A DNA stretch of 64,000 nucleotides from Nocardia terrae (lineage in GTDB: Bacteria > Actinomycetota > Actinomycetes > Mycobacteriales > Mycobacteriaceae): positions 1,240,001-1,304,000 of the forward strand of contig NZ_WRPP01000001.1 of the NCBI RefSeq assembly GCF_009760405.1. Reading direction: 5' to 3'. A program made the translations under genes and the position numbers. Shown here piece by piece: positions 62,116 through 64,000 of the stretch (position 1 is its first letter; every line of letters starts with the position of its first letter). The notes beneath the pieces were generated by a model. It was given only the letters and a program-made list of their open reading frames with translations. It was not told where the DNA came from and did no database searches.

Positions 62116-63807
62116 GTGCTCAGACCAGGTGAGAACTTCGCCGGGTATGTCATCGAGCGTGAGCTGGGGCGCGGCGGGATGGGGTCCGTGTACTTGGCTC
62201 GGCACCCGCGGCTGCCGCGCTGGATCGCGTTGAAGGTGCTGAACTCGGAGTATCACGGGGACAGTGAGACTCACGCGCGGTTCGAGCGCGAGGCCGATCT
62301 GGCTGCGCGGCTGAATCATCCGGGCGTGGTGACCGTCTACGACCGCGGTGTCGAGGACGGGCGGCTGTGGATCGCCATGCAGTACGTCGACGGCGTCGAG
62401 GCCGAGGCGATGGGGGAGATGTCGCCCGAGCAGGCGGTGGAGATCGTCACCGCCACCGCGGACGCTCTCGACTACGCGCATCGGGTCGGGGTGCTGCATC
62501 GAGATGTCAAGCCCGCCAACATCATGCTGGCCCGGGAGACCCGCGAACAGCAGGCGGGGGTGCTGCTCACCGACTTCGGCATCGCGCGCTTACAGGAGGA
62601 CACCGGGCGGCTCACCGGGTCCGGCTCGGTGATGGCGACACTGGCCTACGCCGCGCCCGAACAGCTGCAGAATCAGCCGGTCGGGCCGCGCTCGGATCAA
62701 TATTCGCTGGCCTGCACGCTGTTTCGGCTGTTGACCGGGGTGCCGCTGTTCCCGGCGTCCGATCTCGGGGCCATCGTCAAGGCCCACCTGTACGACAAAC
62801 CGCCACGGGCGGCCGGTATCCGGCCGGAGCTGCCCGCCGCGCTGGACGCGGTGCTGGCGCGGGCGCTGGCCAAGGATCCCGAGCAGCGATATCCGTCGTG
62901 CCTGGAATTCGCGGCGGCGGCCCGGCATGCGCTGACGGTCGGGGATCCGGTCGGGTCGGCGACCATCTCGATCCGGGACCAGACCTCGGAAAAGGCTGTG
63001 CGGAAGGCGAATCCGGTCGCGGCTCCTCGGCGGGGGACGGCGGCGGCGCGGCCGTCCCAGTCGGGGCCGCACCCCCAGCGCCGAGCTGCGCAGTCGTCGG
63101 TGGCGCTGCGCTCGGGGCGGCTGACCGATATACCGGCCCTGTTCGGCCCGCCGACCGACCGGCATCAGGCCGCGATGCTCGCCAGGTCGAATTCTTCGAC
63201 GCCGGTACGGAAATGGCTCGTGGGGCTACGCACGGTGGTGTTGCTGGGCGCGTGTCTGGCGGCCGCGCTGGGGCTGGGGATCTTCTTGCTCACCCCGTCG
63301 GCCAATACCGCCAAGCCGAAGGCTCCCGCACCCGAGATCGCCGAGATCAGTGCGGCTTTCCCGGGATTGGTGCCGGTCCGGCCCGAACTGGGCTCGGGGT
63401 ACGCGGCCGCGAGCTGCCGGGTGGTGGATCACGACACCAAGGACTTTCAGCCGCCGTGGGCCTTCGAGGGCTGGGCGGCCGCCTGGGACTGCCAGTACTC
63501 GGCCGATCACGAGGTCCGCGAATACATCGTGTTCGCCTACGGTTCCGGTGCGATGGCCAGGTCCGCGGTCAGTCGAATCCACCCCGCCGGAACCACCTTC
63601 GAGGATCTGATCTTCAAGGAGTACTGCGGCAAGAAGCAGTACACCAACCATCGCTTCGACGCCTACGCCGACATCCCCTCGACGGCCTTCGCCACCTCGT
63701 TCTTCGATGACCCCAACCGTGAGAAGTTCCTGCTTTACACCCGCGGCACCCCCAATGCTCCGGGCGGCATCGTCGACTGGTGGAAGTCGTTGCCGCTGAC
63801 CCAGTAG
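62116..63807 (+). CDS. membrane Ser/Thr protein kinase (PknD/PknH-like class)
   Basis: A 563-residue receptor-like kinase. The catalytic domain (residues 1-265) has GRGGMGSVY (glycine loop), ALKVL (ATP Lys), HRDVKPAN (catalytic loop), DFG, and AYAAPEQL (activation-loop end); all are complete. A linker follows, one transmembrane helix at about 366-390 (LRTVVLLGACLAAALGLGIFLL), and a small outer domain of about 170 residues with Cys pairs (ASCRVV, WDCQY, EYCGKK). There are no PASTA repeats, so it does not sense muropeptides the way PknB does; the outer domain looks PknH-sensor-like in length. GTG 62116 is used, after GGAGGGGATT. Confidence 0.9.
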   Translation: MLRPGENFAGYVIERELGRGGMGSVYLARHPRLPRWIALKVLNSEYHGDSETHARFEREADLAARLNHPGVVTVYDRGVEDGRLWIAMQYVDGVEAEAMGEMSPEQAVEIVTATADALDYAHRVGVLHRDVKPANIMLARETREQQAGVLLTDFGIARLQEDTGRLTGSGSVMATLAYAAPEQLQNQPVGPRSDQYSLACTLFRLLTGVPLFPASDLGAIVKAHLYDKPPRAAGIRPELPAALDAVLARALAKDPEQRYPSCLEFAAAARHALTVGDPVGSATISIRDQTSEKAVRKANPVAAPRRGTAAARPSQSGPHPQRRAAQSSVALRSGRLTDIPALFGPPTDRHQAAMLARSNSSTPVRKWLVGLRTVVLLGACLAAALGLGIFLLTPSANTAKPKAPAPEIAEISAAFPGLVPVRPELGSGYAAASCRVVDHDTKDFQPPWAFEGWAAAWDCQYSADHEVREYIVFAYGSGAMARSAVSRIHPAGTTFEDLIFKEYCGKKQYTNHRFDAYADIPSTAFATSFFDDPNREKFLLYTRGTPNAPGGIVDWWKSLPLTQ

Positions 63808-63833
63808 TGATCATCGCCGCACAGTGCTGCATC

Positions 63834-63849
63834 CAGTACGTCCGTACTG
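63834..63849. promoter_or_regulatory. perfect palindrome upstream of the last gene
   Basis: CAGTACG TC CGTACTG is a 7+7 perfect inverted repeat 37 bases before the start codon at 63886. It looks like a regulator binding site; no matching regulator gene is inside the window. Confidence 0.55.
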
Positions 63850-63885
63850 TTAAGTTCGGTCGCAGGGGATGAGGAAGGGAGCGCT

Positions 63886-64000
63886 GTGTCGAATCGGTAT
63901 GCGCGGATCGCCTTCTCGGAGGCGGCGCGGGAGCGTCAGAAGCTCGTCGGCAGCTACCGGGACTACGGTGCGCAACTCGAGAACGGGCGCGACGAGCCGC
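63886..64000 (+). CDS. probable pyridoxamine 5'-phosphate oxidase-like protein (N-terminus only)
   Basis: GTG 63886, with GAGGAAGGGAG upstream, opens a frame that runs off the window. The visible 38 residues, MSNRYARIAFSEAARERQKLVGSYRDYG and onward, resemble the start of flavin-binding PPOX-type proteins (RYAxxAFTxxVRxxQxxxGSRxxY). Too little is present for a firm call. Confidence 0.4.
   Translation, partial: MSNRYARIAFSEAARERQKLVGSYRDYGAQLENGRDEP

Overview
The window is high-GC actinobacterial chromosome, almost certainly Nocardia or a close relative. The phosphopantetheinyl transferase at 48.6-49.4 kb is very close to the Nocardia Npt/PptT type. Starts are often GTG, genes often overlap as ATGA, and XRE-DUF5753/DUF397 pairs, DUF4189, DUF3558-like, KshA and a PASTA-less Ser/Thr kinase all fit that group. 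From memory, the core genes follow the Mycobacterium tuberculosis order Rv2845c-Rv2782c: proS, the DUF4439/Ala-rich pair, rimP-nusA-ylxR-infB-(DUF503)-rbfA-nrnA, dinF, pptH, pptT-truB, sirR, ribF, rpsO, pnp, pepR. Accessory islands interrupt this order. No prophage, insertion sequence, CRISPR array, rRNA or replication origin is visible.

Layout. 0-1.6 kb: a nucleobase cassette of NCS1 permease (C-terminus only), cytosine deaminase and a 2OG-Fe oxygenase, translationally coupled. 1.9-4.8 kb: an MFS pump divergent from its ArsR regulator, an F420-type NADP oxidoreductase and a secreted DUF4189 protein. 4.9-8.3 kb: SnoaL-like protein, DapB-like dehydrogenase, CMD/AhpD-like protein and an exported phospholipase C-type phosphoesterase. 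8.4-11.1 kb: PadR regulator with a strong twin-palindrome operator, then a DrrA/DrrB-type ABC drug exporter. 11.2-13.9 kb: beta-trefoil-like protein, Uma2 nuclease-like protein, ankyrin protein and YaaA. 13.9-25.8 kb: proS, then an accessory island (XRE/DUF397 pair with three small opposed genes, secreted and membrane proteins, DUF2786, VOC, HAD, an anchored binding protein, a second Uma2) ending with the DUF4439/lipoprotein pair.

26.2-33.5 kb is the ribosome and translation operon (rimP to nrnA). 33.7-38.4 kb carries a DUF4139 protein, a MATE exporter and a KshA oxygenase with a KstR-like box. 38.5-43.3 kb is a compact alternative chaperone locus: GrpE divergent from an Hsp70-like protein, followed by an 823-residue protein whose N-terminus reads as a degenerate J domain. 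This is the best candidate for an undescribed system. 43.4-49.4 kb holds PptH-like hydrolase, GH1 glucosidase, LysR, an unusual CAU tRNA, a SnoaL-like protein and the npt-truB operon. 49.5-54.1 kb holds small membrane and hypothetical proteins, an SDR, an alpha/beta hydrolase and SirR. 54.2-59.8 kb is ribF-rpsO-pnp-M16 protease. 59.8-64 kb is an MFS exporter with a divergent TetR regulator, a Ser/Thr kinase and the start of a probable flavin-binding protein.

Three intergenic palindromes built on the arm GAGNGGCACA (3.57, 17.55 and 33.48 kb) form a dispersed repeat family that probably also ends transcripts. Several other strong stem-loops separate convergent genes. All functions are inferred from sequence reading; nothing was searched or computed.
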